Positions 24,340-37,161 of a DNA stretch of 64,000 nucleotides are shown here, piece by piece (position 1 is the stretch's first letter; each line of letters opens with the position of its first letter). The stretch comes from Cryptomeria japonica (taxonomy: Eukaryota; Streptophyta; Pinopsida; Cupressales; Cupressaceae), in the NCBI RefSeq assembly GCF_030272615.1, contig NC_081409.1, positions 475,596,573 through 475,660,572 of the forward strand. Direction: 5' to 3'. The position numbers were made by a program, and so were the translations under genes. A model generated the notes under the pieces. The model saw only the letters and a program-made list of their open reading frames with translations, was not told where the DNA came from and did not search any database.

Positions 24340-25484
24340 TGTGTGTGTGAAAAAGGGAAATATGTTTGTAAGCTACAAGAGACAACACTTCAATTAAGTC
24401 ATTACATGTATGGTTAGAGAGATATAAGCATGAAATATAAAACCATAACAAATCGACTAATTGCCATCTTAGAGATGTGAGTATAAGATTGCTCTTAGAT
24501 TTGTATAAGCAATACCAGTGACTAGACTACACCAAGATGAAGGATTTAATCTATATGAGCATGATATTAAGCTAAATGGATACAAGATGGATGAATAAAT
24601 TCAAGCAATATGGATTCAAGCAATCATAAATATGCAAAAAGAAATTAAACTAAGATGCAATAATCTCAAAAAGCAAGCATCAATATATTCAATGACTCTA
24701 GAGAAAAAACTATATAATAACAATAAATCTCCAGGGTGCTTTGAATGAGAGATGAAGGTTGAATTTATAGAGAATCGCAAGAGAGATCAAGAAAAAGCAC
24801 AATTTAGGATTAATTGAAATAATTGAGAAATCAGATTCAGTTAACCTTGAGATAAATTCCCATTATAGTTTAATTGAAATGCATTCAGATAAGAAGTTTG
24901 AGTTGCATTGGTGATATAATTAATTAATTCCACGCATTTGTGATAAAAATAGATAATTCTTTGATTTGTTAAAGAAAAGAGTCTTTTGAATGCAACTGAA
25001 CTTCTTTTTCTCAAAAGGTTTAAGTTCTAATTTTAGAGAATGATTAAATTCCTTTTAATTGCTTTTCTAATTTCAAGTTCTCAATTTAGAAGAAAGAAAT
25101 AATATCTCAAGTTTGATTTCTCTTTCAATTCAATTCTTTTATTTTATTTTCAATTTAAGTCTTTCTTTGTGATTAATTCCTCTTTTGTAATAAATTAATT
25201 CTTTTTTTATGATTAAATGGCAAATTTATTAATTAATTAAATATGCTATGATATTTAATAAATTAAATAGGATAATTGATCAAAATGATTTTCTTGGAAT
25301 GATTTAATTAATTAAATAAATATTTAAGTAATATAGAATAATTCACTTGCCATGTAACATTTGATGATTGAAGAATTAATTAATTGTGTGCTCAAAGTTG
25401 ATTTAATTGTCTTTGGTTAGGACCTTGGTGATGTTGTCGAAATTAGGGGCCCATGGTTTAGGTGACCAATTTTAGGGTATTACA
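24340..25484 (-). repeat. 5' LTR of the pol-less gypsy-type element
   Basis: Direct partner of 11079-12207. Read on the minus strand it starts TGTAATACCCTAAAATTGG and ends in a CACACACACA stretch. The flanking CGTAC at 25485-25489 pairs with CTTAC at 11074-11078. A TATA-like element lies at about 24758-24772 on the minus strand. Confidence 0.85.
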
Positions 25485-27381
25485 CGTACAAACAACATCC
25501 ATTCATTCATAGCTCCTCCTTGATTCTCAAAGTGATAATGGAACTAATAGAGCACTATAAATGCTAATTAATTTTATAAAAATAATGTCAACCATTTTAG
25601 TTTTTCATGTGATTGCAAGCCAAGAGAGCTTTTGGGGTGTGAACGCCTTCAAAATTCAATTTTCATTGAAGTAGTAGGTGTTTATATATCACAAGGATAT
25701 TTTTATTGCATGAATGAGGCATGTAAATAAATGTCTTCATGGGTCCATTTGTGGATCTCTATGGAAGTTCTATCTTAGGGTCTCCTCTTGATATTTCATT
25801 TGTATGAATGTAATAAATATTTGATGAATAATAAAATATTCTAAGAAATTGCAAGCTTTGTAATGGTCATTTATTTATTGTATGTATATTTCTATAATCT
25901 AGGGATGGATTATTAATTATGTTCAATTATTTAATGTTTTATTTTGGTATATGCTTATGCATAACTCATAATTGTTTTTGGTTTCAACATGGTGTCTTTC
26001 TTTGTGTACTTGGACTCTTCACCTGATGAATAGGCACTAGTCTTGGAGGGAATAACCCTTCACGCACTCAAAAAACATCAATATTAAATTAGTAGGTAAA
26101 CTATATGCATTTCTTGATTGGTATATCTATATAAATATCCTAGAGAGCCTTAAAAGTTCTTATGTTTAGAAAATTGTGTCTATGGTTCAAGCAATGCAAT
26201 CTGTTCGTCTATGGTTTCACTCCTTCCTTCATGACTCCTACTCCTACTTTATTTCCTTTTAAACTAGTGAACATTTTGGTAAGTAGTTCCTTATAGTCCT
26301 TCAATACTTCTAACACTTTTATCACTTATTTTTCTCAATTGTATCTATTTTTTATCCTTAAGTGTGCCTTCTTGTGCTATATTTTCCTCAATAAAAAATG
26401 TTAGTGAAAATGAATACTGCTTATTTTGAACTAATAATTCCCTTTCCTCTTCCTCAGCTTGCACCTATAAATTTTTGGGTCTTCTTCTCTCTCAACCTTA
26501 CAAAAATATATTCTTTGAGGTACACATCAACTTTATACATCCATTCTATCATCTTCCATATACCTTGATCTTTTTATGGTACTAATGTGTTTCTCTTTTC
26601 TTTGAATCTTTCCCTTGCCTCCTCCTAGAGTAGGATTATTTATTCATCTTTTATGATATAATATGTATTTCTTTATTGGGATTCATTGAGTCTCAACTCT
26701 CTTCTCTAAATTTATATACCAAGAATTGAATATTGGAGATAAAGTCCAATAAGACAACTATATGTAGCATCTTTCATTATATTATCTCATTTAACCCCTT
26801 TTATGTGTCCATTTATCTATATGTTTTTTATTAAGAAAAAATAGGTTTTAAGGGACCTGAAACCCACTTACAAAATGAAAGATGCATTTATCTATATGTT
26901 TACTTGGGTGTATATTGTCATTATATATCTTGGTCAGATTTTTACTTCTCTTATTCTAGGTATCTAATTATTATTAATATGGTTACTACTTTACTGTTGG
27001 GAATACTGAAATTATGAATATGCCACTATATTGCTACATTACATAACAGTGTATAATCTAGAGATTCCCTCCTTATATCCTATCTTTCAAATATTTTCCA
27101 ACTCTCCTAGGATGTCACTCACTCTTGAATAATAAGGCAATTTAATGTGATAGATTCCTCTCTTAATATGGAAGGATCTATGAGTTTGCAATTTGTTTCC
27201 TTTCTTTGTAGTGATTTCTACTATTAGTTTCTTAATCTTCCTTATCTTGTATAGTATCCTTATAATTAGGACTTTTCTCACCCTTCTTAGTTAACTCAAT
27301 ACCCATACTATCAACAGTGGAGTCACCACTCTCCACTATCAATTCTCTACCTATATCTATTTTTTGTATCTTCCCCATCAA
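25485..27381. other. No gene recognised
   Basis: AT-rich sequence between the pol-less gypsy-type element and the copia element. No ORF, RNA gene or LTR boundary was supported. Confidence 0.5.
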
Positions 27382-27404
27382 ATATATATATATATATATA
27401 TATA
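27382..27404. repeat. (TA)n microsatellite at copia insertion site
   Basis: An uninterrupted TA run directly abuts the 5' LTR start. It suggests that the copia element inserted into a TA-rich target; TA-rich arrays also follow its 3' end. Confidence 0.8.
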
Positions 27405-28650
27405 TGTTAAATATTGTTGGTCATTGTTGCTTCTAGGATATTTTGGTGTCATTGATGTTAACATATTATTGTTATTTGCTTCAGAGTTTGTAGATTGGGA
27501 AGATCTTATGATCTAGTTTTGCAGTTTTGATTTGTTGATCATTGTTTTGCACAGTTCATTATTTCCTATGGTATATTTCGGTGTAATCAGATCTTGTGTT
27601 GAGATTTTGGGATATTGTTTGGGATGGTCTTGTGTATCTTCATTTCAGATGGATCATGATTTGGTGCCCCACAAGTTATCTTTCTTCATAACAGTTGTTG
27701 ATTGGTTGTGTTCTTGAGTTCTAGACGTTAACGGATGAAGATTTGATAAGAGGTGTTGGTGCAGTTATTTCTGATGATTCTAACATGTTTGTTGGTGTTT
27801 CATAGTCATGTCCTATTTTTTTTGGTGATCCGCATTGATCGTTGTACGATTTTTTGATGGTTTCTATGAAACAGTGATGATTTTTGTGTTATGCGGTATT
27901 TATGGTGGTGTAGCATGTTGTGATTGATCTTGGAGTGATTTCTGGTGGAGTTAAGCATTTGAGAATTTGAATTAGGTCCATGTTATGTCATGTAAATCAT
28001 TATATTGGTCCTGTGGTCAATATTTGTATCGTGTGATGTAATTTTGCAATTGTGAGTTGAGGGTTTAGCTGACCTTGTTGTCAAGGTTGATGATTTGTAT
28101 ATATAGGTGATATATTCATGTATTTAGGGGTAGAGGTTGTGTCTGGATTATCAAAGAGAGGTCAATGTGAGATCAAGTGATTCATCCTTCAATGTTGTGA
28201 TAGAGGAAAGATTGGTGTTCATGAGCAGACAAATATGCTTAACCAAAACTATAATCAAGCATTTAGAGATGTTATTCTTTTTGTTTATTTTTTTCGGATT
28301 ATAGTCCAAATCTTGTTGTAAGTCAGTGAAACTTCCCTGAGGGTTGTAGCCTTACGGTCCATTATATTTTAAGCAATGAGCTCTAGGCAGTGTCCCTGAA
28401 TGCATTTTCATTCCCCATTGTAATATTTTCACATACTACTATAGAGTATCATCTTACTGTGGGTAGGTTCCCACCGTGGTTTTTCCCTTAACCGGATTTT
28501 CCATGTTAAAATCTTGGTGTTGTGTGTTGTGTTTTCAATTTTCTTATCTTTGTTGTTACTCCAGTTTATCATAACTATAATTGTGATTAAGTTTGTAAAT
28601 CCAATGAAGACTGATTCACCCCCCCTCCCCCCCCACTCTCAATCTTCCTT
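27405..28650 (+). repeat. 5' LTR of copia element (interrupted near its end)
   Basis: Matches 48898-50040 throughout, for example TTATGATCTAGTTTTGCA, CCTTGTTGTCAAGGTTGATG and GAAGACTGATTCACCCC. A TATA box GTATATATAGG is at 28097-28107. The last 17 bases of the LTR lie at 44355-44371, beyond the nested insertion. Confidence 0.85.
28097..28107 (+). promoter_or_regulatory. LTR TATA box
   Basis: GTATATATAGG is conserved in the 3' LTR at about 49595-49605. It is the likely promoter of the copia transcript. Confidence 0.6.
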
Positions 28651-30735
28651 TGTAATGTCCCATCAGGAACCCTAAAGGAAAACAACACTACTAGGCAACT
28701 AAAGGGTGAAATAATTTTATTTTTTTTAAAATTAAGTGCATTAATTATTGCATTGCACGTTTAATAACACAAGCGAAAGTCTAACACATGAATTCCTAAA
28801 GGGTTACCAATGAAGATTAATTCATAACTAAAACAACATCATGAGGTTAATCCAATTATCCATCTAATTAGGGAACTCAATAACATTTAATTAAATCATA
28901 TTCATAAAACTGAATTCTACATTGAAAGATCTAGGGTAATATAATATATTTATCTTCAATGAAACATTTACACTTAAGAATAAAGATAACTGAAATAACA
29001 TGCATTCAACTGAATTAAGATTATAATATTCAATAATTGCATGGCTTCCAATAGTACAAATGAATTACATAAATTACAATGCCAAGGTTACATAATTTAC
29101 TGATACAATGACCACATGGGTCTCAAAAGTATAATAATCATGAACATGAGATGATATACAAATTACGAACCACGGGAACACTAGCGAAGCCAATCCTCGC
29201 ATGAAGGTAAGAACAAGAATATCTGATGGGAAGTTGCACTACCACTCAACCATGTGATCCCAAAATGGAATCACCCCACTGTGCTAGGAGATAGCAGAAG
29301 ACCCTCAAGCAAGCATAAACAAGACAAGTACAACAGTACAACGTGACTCCACAATACTCATGTGACTCGAACTCACAATACACTAGTGACCCTAAAGAGA
29401 GAGTGTCATCGCATGGCTTAAGATGGTTACCCTAGGTAGGCCTCCATAGGTCTCAGCCCCCATCTTGGGTTATCCTGGTAATCTTTCCCGAACCCCCGTG
29501 TAGTACCACTGCCCTAATCAGATTTTAATATTGGTTAGTTATCATGTAATCATGTTATAGTCAGATGTTTTAATTAATGTGCATACCTGTTAATGTGGTT
29601 GTCACATCAATTCATATGTAAGTTTATTATTCTCCTGAATTGTGTTATTAATCTCGGGCTAACACTCTTATTAAATATATATACATATATGCATGTGTGA
29701 TTCATGGTTGCATGAGATTGCAGGTACAGTACCGCATGGGTACGATGTTCAACTCTATCTGGGTTCACAGGTATGAGTGCTCCTCATTAACCCTTAGAAA
29801 TTGAATCAGGTGGTCGGGAGATCCTCATTTGACCCTAGTCGTGCTCAAGTGAGCATCATCAGTTGTCTGTCAGTATTCCTTTGGTTGGGTATGCAAGTCG
29901 CCCATTTGGTTGGCTTTCTTGAATTGTGTGTTTTGTGTGTGTGGTTAAATTGAGTGATTAATCCATTTTTTTTATTTGATTAAGTTGTGTTTATGCATTA
30001 AAAATTAAGGGACTAAATTAAATAGGTTTCCATTATGCGATTAATCGTTATTTAGAATTGCTCAATGCAAATTAGTAGCTAGTTTAAATTAAATGGTAAA
30101 TTTTAATGGATTAGTTTACTTAGTTATGCTTTTGAAAAGGAAAGAGTTAAATTAATTTGAAATAGAATTAATTTAATCTCTTGCCTTTTAAAAATAGAAA
30201 GGTTGATTTTAGTTATTTAAAGAAAATCAATTTTAATTAGAAAAGCAAGTTTTATATTTATATTTGATATAGTTTTGAAAGAATGAATTTGGAGATTTTA
30301 TTTTAATCAAAAATATTTTACCCTCAATAAATAGTTTGAAATATAAATGATAGTTTTCTTAAAATTAAGAAAATTAGAAATTAATTGAGGAAGAGGCATT
30401 TTGATTTTTCTAAATTAGAAATAAATGGTGTAAAAGTATTTTAAATTCAAAAATAAGAATTTTGGGATGGTATTTTAATATTTTAAATTCAAAAAGGGGA
30501 TTTTTGGTCAAAACTTTTCCCATATAACCTAGGGTTGGAAAATATTTTGGGGAGAATAATTTTTGGAGAAATAATTTCCGGAGAGACATTTTGGGAAGAG
30601 GTTTTGGAGAAATTTTGGGGAAAAATAAGTCTGGAAGAGAAGAACTGATCTAGAGCTTGCAGGTTGGACTCTTCAACAAATCAATTCTAGGATTGCTAAA
30701 TGAGGTAGGAATCTGTGTATCATTTTGGTTCTTTG

Positions 30736-31915
30736 TGATTAATACTAAGAGGGGGGGTGAATTAGTATACCAAAAAATACTGTAATCAATCTCTTAAATA
30801 GTTTAGCGGATAATGGGTGCAACGGATTCACTAATAAACCTGTTAAGATAAGTGCAAACCAATTAGCAAACAAAACATTCACCCACAAGAGCACAATCAC
30901 CATAACACAAGATATTTGATGTGGAAACCCAAATGGGAAAAGCCACGGTGAGTAGAAACTCACAAGTAACTATCTACAGAATAGTAACCAGACAGGTTAA
31001 GGTTAGACTGGTTAAGGTCAGACCGGTTAAGGTCATACAATGTTCTTCACCAGAACAGATCCTGTTAGGAATCTAGATCTTTGTTAGGAGATAAGTCTTG
31101 TTAAAGACTACCTTGTTAAAGGATTTCAGATCCACAGTTGTGAACCACCTTGTTAGAGGATTTACAAAGGCTTTGTTGGGCCTACTCGGTTAAGGGTTTC
31201 AGACTTGTCGAATATATTAGTAATCAACAAGTGAATGATCTAGATAATAGCACAGTATGCTTAGTTAGATCCTTGATAGCTCATTGTTAATGCATTTCAG
31301 CATTACTTCAGTCTTCAATATCTCCACACTCTATCTCTTCACATAGACCTAATCTTCTCTTCGATGATCGCACATAACCTTTTCTTCTCTATCTCATACA
31401 TGCAAACCCTAGACATGATGTCCTTATAAAGGAATCTGATTTCATGTCGGTCCAATAGAATTAGACTACAAGTTCCTAGGTACAATGCATCTAGACACAT
31501 TTGGTGACATGGCACAAACACACCACCAAAGTGTCAGTGGATGATAACTCATCACACATTACAGTGATATCGGTTGGTAACTCATCATAGATATATACCG
31601 GTTAATACAATATACTGATTACCGGTTGTCAAAAATGAAGACTGGAAGATCATAGTGTTCCGATCAAAAGTTAACTACCACTTGGGTCCTTCATACCACT
31701 TGAGATCCTCAAACCGCTTGGGTTTTTCATACCACTTGGGATCTTCATTCAATCTGTGACTGGTAAACCATCTTCTCCAAAATACCGATAGTCTAAAGAC
31801 TATACATTCAACAATACACAATACCACTTGGAACAATTACCGGTTGAGCATAACTCATACATCAAGAAAGTGTGTGTCCATCAATGACAATCAAAACATC
31901 ATCAAAATGCCAACA
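30736..31915 (-). repeat. 3' LTR of non-autonomous copia-type element
   Basis: Direct repeat of 37162-38311. On the minus strand it begins TGTTGGCATTTTG at 31915 and ends at 30736. A TATA-like CCTTTATAAGGA lies at about 31421-31434 (minus). Confidence 0.88.
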
Positions 31916-31927
31916 ATCTCCCCCTTT
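31916..31927 (-). other. Polypurine tract
   Basis: AAAGGGGGAGAT on the minus strand directly precedes the 3' LTR. It is identical to the PPT of the copia element at 48886-48897. Confidence 0.8.
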
Positions 31928-32162
31928 GGCATTGATAGCAACACTTAGGAAAATTTTGACATCTAAGTGTATTTACATTAATAACACAAAAGATGCTACA
32001 ATCAAAATTACTCCCCCTAAACATATGCACTACCCCCTTTGCAAAAATTACAAGTGCATAGACATTCACCAAAATTTTAATGTATGTAAACTACTCCCCC
32101 TTTGCCAACAATGACAAATTAATGCAAAGTAACCTTTTTATAAAATAACGCGTAGTAGATGT

Positions 32163-35100
32163 TCATGACAATAAGGAATGATATTTCTCAAAAACAGATT
32201 TAAAGTTTTGCATAAAAATCTTCATGTCCAATGTCCATGACTCAAGTAATGAGGTAGCAACCTCACTTTCAGTCTTCATCTGGAATGTCAGTTCTTCCAT
32301 TGCATCGATGGTACTCATCTCTTGAGTTACCATGATGGCTTCCAAGTTGAGAAAATATTTCTGAAGAACCTGCAGTTTAGGTAATAGGAGCAGTTGAAGC
32401 TCCTACAAATCTTGAGTCTGGTTGCTGATCTCTAAGTCCATCTGGGCAATCTGATGCCAAAAATGATGAGCAACTTGTCCATAGGCAGTGAGTAAATCAT
32501 AGGGCATCTTGAAGGTGCTAATATACTCCTGTAACTCTGATTGGAGTTTAGCTTTTTGTTTGAGCACATCCTCACAAAATAGATGGGGTTGGCAGATTTT
32601 ACTCAAAAGTAATTTACCCTCACCCATAGCAACATTGATATCATTTTGTTGCTTCAATAGTTGTGTCCTAAGTTCATTCATTTTCTTGACTATGGAAATA
32701 TTGAGTTCCTTCTCATGATTCTTTCTTGATGTTGCTTGAGCAACATCTTCCAAGCATTGTACCTGATCCTCTACAACTGTACACAGACATTTGAGCTTGG
32801 ATAGAGAGGAGTCGGTACTGGGGAGGTTAGTACCGGGAATTAGAATGGTAAGGGTGTCAACTACAATTTGTATGGCATCCTGTTCTTTCTTCCTCTGCAA
32901 TTCTTCCAGTCTCTCCTATGCAAGTTTGATGCCTCGAAGTAGCTCAGACTCATCTACTAATTGAGTCAGACATGCAAGAGTTAGATCAATAGGACTAGTG
33001 GAATCAACGTACTAGGTTTGATCACCGGTTGCCTTAGGAGTCTGCCCTCCTTCTTTGGTCTTGATCTCCACTTGTTTTCTCTTCTCTGCTTCCTTCCCCT
33101 CTTCCACTCTTTTCTTTTCTTCTTCTTTCTTCTTCTCTGACTCTTTCTTTTTCTCCTCTTCTTGTTTCTTCTCCATTTCTTCCTTCTTCTTATCCTCTTC
33201 CTGCTTTTTCTTCTCTTCCTCCTCCTTCCTTTCTTCTTCCTTCCTTTTATCTTCTTCTTTCTTCTTCTCTTCTTTTCCTTTATCTTCTTCTATCTTCTTC
33301 TCTTCTTCTTTTCTCTTATCTTCTTCTCTCTTTTTCTTTTCCTCTTGTTTTTTCTCTGCTTTCTCTTTGTCCTGTTTCTCTTTCCCTGCTTTCTCTTTGT
33401 CTTGTTTCTCTTTCTCCACTTTTTCTTTGTCAGGAGTGACATCCTCATTATCTAATGCATCAACATCAATAGGTTCAATTTGTTTGGTCACTCTTTCACC
33501 TTGACTATCAAATGCCTCATCTGGTTTGCCTGAGGATAGGTCAGGTGCTTGGTCAGCCTTCCTAGTGGATTCAGATACTTGGTGTATTTCAACAATAGCT
33601 TTAACATGTATGTGTGTATCCTTTTCTACTTCAGAATTTTTACCTTCTAGTAACCTGAGTCACCTCCTTCTCATAAAGAAGATGCCTTTGCTCTTATCCA
33701 TAATTTCAAATAACTCAAAATTTGAAGCATCAAGAAAGTACTGTGCAAAAAATTTCTCCCTAATCTCTTGTTCTCTCTCAATGGAAACGTGTCATTTATT
33801 ATCCAAAGAATTATACAAAGAATTTGGAGTAACAGATTTAATCTCAGAAGGTGACAGATAATTAATACATAAATATTTAATGACCTCCTGTTCTACCTCC
33901 TCTTTCTCACTATCACTAAAGTCATCAAAATATTCCTTTAAATCATCAAGCACTTTCCTCTTAATATTCTTTATTGTCCTCTAATAATGTGTCATTGGTT
34001 TATAAGAGGTAATATCTATATTTACCGGTATAGAAGTTGTTGGTGCATTATCGGTAGACTTCAGCTTTTTGCTTGACTGCCTTGACTTCTTTATTTCAAC
34101 CTTCGGTTCAGTGTCCTCTGACTCTGGTGAGTGATTCCTGGTTTTTCGCTTCCTCTCAAACACTTTTGTCAGAATAATCTTAGGTTTCTTTTTGGCTGGT
34201 GACTACTTGGTCACTTTTGGACTGGGAGATGTAACCAGTGCAGATAACGATGGCACTACTTTGCCCTTTTTCTGCTTCGATTCCTCAATCGGTGTGACCC
34301 TCTCCAAGTAGGTACCGGTTCTTTTCTTCTTTGCATCCAGTGGTGAGGCAAGTAGGGTAGAGGCGTACCCAATCAATAAGTCATTCACCACTTCATACCC
34401 CATAGGGCCAACTACTTCCTTTCTTAGTTTCATAGCTTCCATTATGCAGTCATCTATCCTTATTGTGAAGCAGATGTCATCTTCATACATCTTCACAATA
34501 TCACCAGATATCCTTATTCTCTGGTTCATCTTTTGTTTGAATTCATCAAAATACTTATTTAGAACCTCAGGATATGTAGTTCCCACTACTTGTAGACTCT
34601 CCTTAATCTATCTGGAAACCGGTAGGTCAGTAGACCATTGAACATCACCTACTCTAGGTAAATAACCTTGAAAATAGAAGAATAGGTCAACCAGAAGTTG
34701 GCCAAACTTGAACATCAGTGATTTGTCCTATTTGATGGATTTCAGATTCAACAACAATTGCTTCTGTAAACAGGTACATAGGTCAAATTTAGTATCTTCC
34801 TTGATCATCCTGTAAGTAGCATTAACCATAGTAGCAGGGACGGAATTCATTCTGCTGGCATAAAATATCTTATAACCAATCACCATGCAAGCGTATTTCA
34901 CTAGATCATCATTAATGGTGTTGACTGTCATTGCTCGTTGGTCACTCAAAGAAATGGTGAGCTTTGTCATTTAAGTTTTGGTGACCTTCCATAGAGCTGG
35001 TACTTCTCCAACATTGTAGAATCCGGTGATTGCATGAACCACTTTCGGTGTGATGTCATGGGTCCGCTCGAGATACATTTTGTTACCATGCACTCTGCTA

Positions 35101-35411
35101 AGGATAATGTGAATGTGTTCTTCTGTAAATTCTTCCATCAAGTATACCACATTGTGCAAATTCATCTTCTTAAGGATGCTATGCTCTGGTTTGATCTTCT
35201 TGTCATCTCCACAGAACAGACTTAGCTGGGAGTGAATCACTAGGGATCCTAGGTCTTCCAACTTACAGTCTATATACCCTAAAATATCTTCCTCGATAAT
35301 AACTCTGGTAGGAATTTGTGATAGGGCATTGTATCTCATTTTCTTTTGAAGAAACTCAGGTGTATCTTCAAGTGCACTAGAACTAGAATGTGATGCAAAA
35401 TCCATAACCAA
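32163..35411 (-). pseudogene. Second ORF of the non-autonomous element, unknown protein with Lys/Glu helix
   Basis: A minus-strand frame of about 1080 codons starts MVMDFASHSSSS at 35411 and is broken by a handful of stops. N-terminal 270 residues (35411-34600): an unrecognised globular domain with LSQIPTRVIIEEDILGYID, VHAITGFYNVGE and ATYRMIKEDTKFDLC. Next comes MGTTYPEVLNKYFDEFKQKM (34586) with a helical domain, then a basic, Ser-rich, NLS-like stretch (FERKRKTRNHS, near 34160). A run of about 100 residues almost purely of K, E, D and R with a few Q (33400-33080) would form a charged single alpha helix. The end (32900-32163) is a coiled coil. No catalytic motif is visible. The general plan (globular N-terminus, linker, coiled coil) recalls plant-mobile or putative-plant-transposon proteins, but I cannot assign a family. 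Ser/Phe-rich frames on the opposite strand at 33055-33504 are its shadow. Confidence 0.6.
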
Positions 35412-35837
35412 ATGATAAGAAAGAATTTCGGAAAATACCTTCTCAATCTAAAATTTAGGTTTTCCAATATCGCGCACAATTCACCACTTCGGTTGCTAGT
35501 TCACCGCTTAGTGTTCTTCACTGATTGCTTGAAAATGATTGCAAGATTTCACACAAGATTTCTTCAAATGCCAAACAAATTGCTCTGGTTGCTCTACTCT
35601 TGAAAATTCTTCTTTTGAAAATAGATAAGTGAAAATGACGGTGAAAACCCTTTTAAACAAACTCTCACCTACCATAATAAATGCATCACCGCTAGGGCAC
35701 AAACCCTAATTTTGCCTTTTACCACTTCAGATCTTCTATCGAATGACAAGTAAAATATACCGATAAAGGTCTTTACTGATATAAACTAGGGGTTCGAAAT
35801 ATTTCACCGATATGTTCCCCCTAAGCTTTTTTGAAGC

Positions 35838-37123
35838 TCAGTTTGTCGGTTCAGAAACTTCCACACTAGGTGCAGAAACAGGTTCATCTTTTGACTCTTC
35901 TTCTGATTTCTTTCTCCAAGTTTTATTCATTTCCACCTGAACAATTTCAACATCAATCTTCCCTTCTGGAGTGATTGGTATATCACCCGATAGGTTCTTT
36001 CTCAGTCTGCAAGTTTTGGCAGTGTGTCTCGATTTGTTGCAATGATAGCATACCATTCTAGGTGTTCTCCATGGTCCGTTATTCATACTTCCATTCTTCC
36101 TTCTGCATGTTTCACCAGTGTAACCGCTACCATGATAGATTAAACAAGTTGCTCTCCAACTAGTTGCTGCTTGATAACCACCTGACCGATGGTCATAGGT
36201 ATTGTACCGATTGGGATTCCGGTTCACAGGAAGTTCCGGAATAACTCCTTGAGTCCTTGGAGGATATCTCCCAGTGTTGTACAAAACTGGCCTGCATTCA
36301 AATGCTCTATGCCCAAACATGTTGCATGCATAATAGTTTCCATTTAATCTATTAGATCTAGGCATATTGTTTTGAAAATAAGGAAAATTGTTGCAGGCCT
36401 TGCTTCTACACACATTGGTAGTATGTCCTTCTTTGAGATAATTAAAGCAAACAGGTTTAAATTTTTGCTTACCTTTATCCTTAGATGTCGGTTACTTCTT
36501 TGATGCTTCAGCTTTTGTTCTAGAGGTCTCACCTTCCTCATACCCAGAGAAACCAAGTCCAGTGGTATTCTTTACTGGCTTTGTCGATTTCAGCTTTTGC
36601 TCTAGCTTAGCAATACTCTGATTGAATTTGGCAAGTATTTCCTTTGACTTAGTAAGTTCCTTGGAAATAGTAGCATTGGATTCCATTAAGGTTGCATTCT
36701 CAGAGATATCCATGTTTAATTCACCTTGTATTTCTTCTTTTTCCACTTTACTCTCTTGGAGATGAGCGGTAAGGGTACTGATTTCTTGCTTCAGCTTGGA
36801 GATCTCATGATCTGTGTCTTTTACCAGATCTTCAGCTTTCCTTTTGTTCTCAAGCTCTTGACACATTATGATAGTTAGTCCTTCCAACTCCTTTCTCAGA
36901 TTGGCTTTAGATTCATTGATTTTTCAACTTCTTCAACTAGGGCATCCATGTCAGCTTCATCAGAAGGGCTATTTTCAGTGAGTTCCATCAGTTTCTCAGC
37001 ATGCTCTCTTCTCTTGGCCAAAGAGGCTTTATACTTGACTTTGAGTTCATCATAGGCTCTCTCAGTCTGAGTGAGATGATGAGTAAGTTCCCTCACATTA
37101 TATTCCCCCATATCTCTTTCCAA
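35838..37123 (-). pseudogene. Gag-like ORF with four zinc-knuckle repeats
   Basis: Starts about 40 bp inside the PBS (MERDMGEYNVRELTHHLTQ at 37123), with a stop near 36895 and a frame change or stop near 36490. The N-terminal part (37123-36600) is a long coiled coil; the usual copia gag (UBN2) domain is missing. Then come four zinc-knuckle-like units. Unit 1 is CFNYLKEGHTTNVC (second Cys is Tyr), unit 2 YYACNMFGHRAFEC (first Cys is Tyr), unit 3 CLIYHGSGYTGETC (degenerate), and unit 4 CYHCNKSRHTAKTC (36009-36050), a perfect C-X2-C-X4-H-X4-C. A charged tail follows. The likely role is RNA packaging in a virus-like particle built by a partner element; this copy is decayed. Confidence 0.65.
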
Positions 37124-37142
37124 GTGGTTAGACTTATAGAAA

Positions 37143-37161
37143 GGTTGGTTCTGATACCAAT
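37143..37161 (-). other. Primer-binding site (initiator tRNA-Met type)
   Basis: Minus strand TTGGTATCAGAACCAACC, directly inside the 5' LTR. It matches the TGGTATCAGAGC consensus of copia elements primed by initiator tRNA-Met, with one difference in that core. Confidence 0.8.

Larger units (their letters stand above)
11079..25484 (-). mobile_element. Pol-less Ty3/gypsy-type LTR retrotransposon with antisense PMD gene
   Basis: Two direct repeats of 1.13-1.15 kb (11079-12207 and 24340-25484), closely similar by eye, flank 12.1 kb. The flanks CTTAC (left) and CGTAC (right) form a 5-bp target duplication with one mismatch. Orientation is minus: a purine tract AAAGAGGGGCAAA abuts the left LTR and a primer-binding-site-like TGGCACCCACCATGGGGC abuts the right LTR. 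In element order it contains 5' LTR, PBS, a repeat-rich leader, gag remnant (22091-20307), 3 kb without ORFs, a plant-mobile-domain gene on the opposite strand (13929-17289), PPT and 3' LTR. No protease, RT, RNase H or integrase is visible, so it could have moved only in trans. The gag type (FTPLG, CX2H zinc finger, IQDLID) resembles the Tat/Ogre group of gypsy elements. Without the solo LTR inserted at 14725 it would be about 12.9 kb. Confidence 0.8.

Noticed and set aside
26830-26880. AAGGGACCTGAAACCC-like stretch resembling the end of a LINE or SINE
   Set aside because: Too short, with no RT, no A-tail and no target duplication.
33055-33504. Plus-strand Phe/Ser/Leu-rich frames resembling membrane proteins
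   Set aside because: Antisense shadow of the Lys/Glu-rich tract of the minus-strand ORF2.
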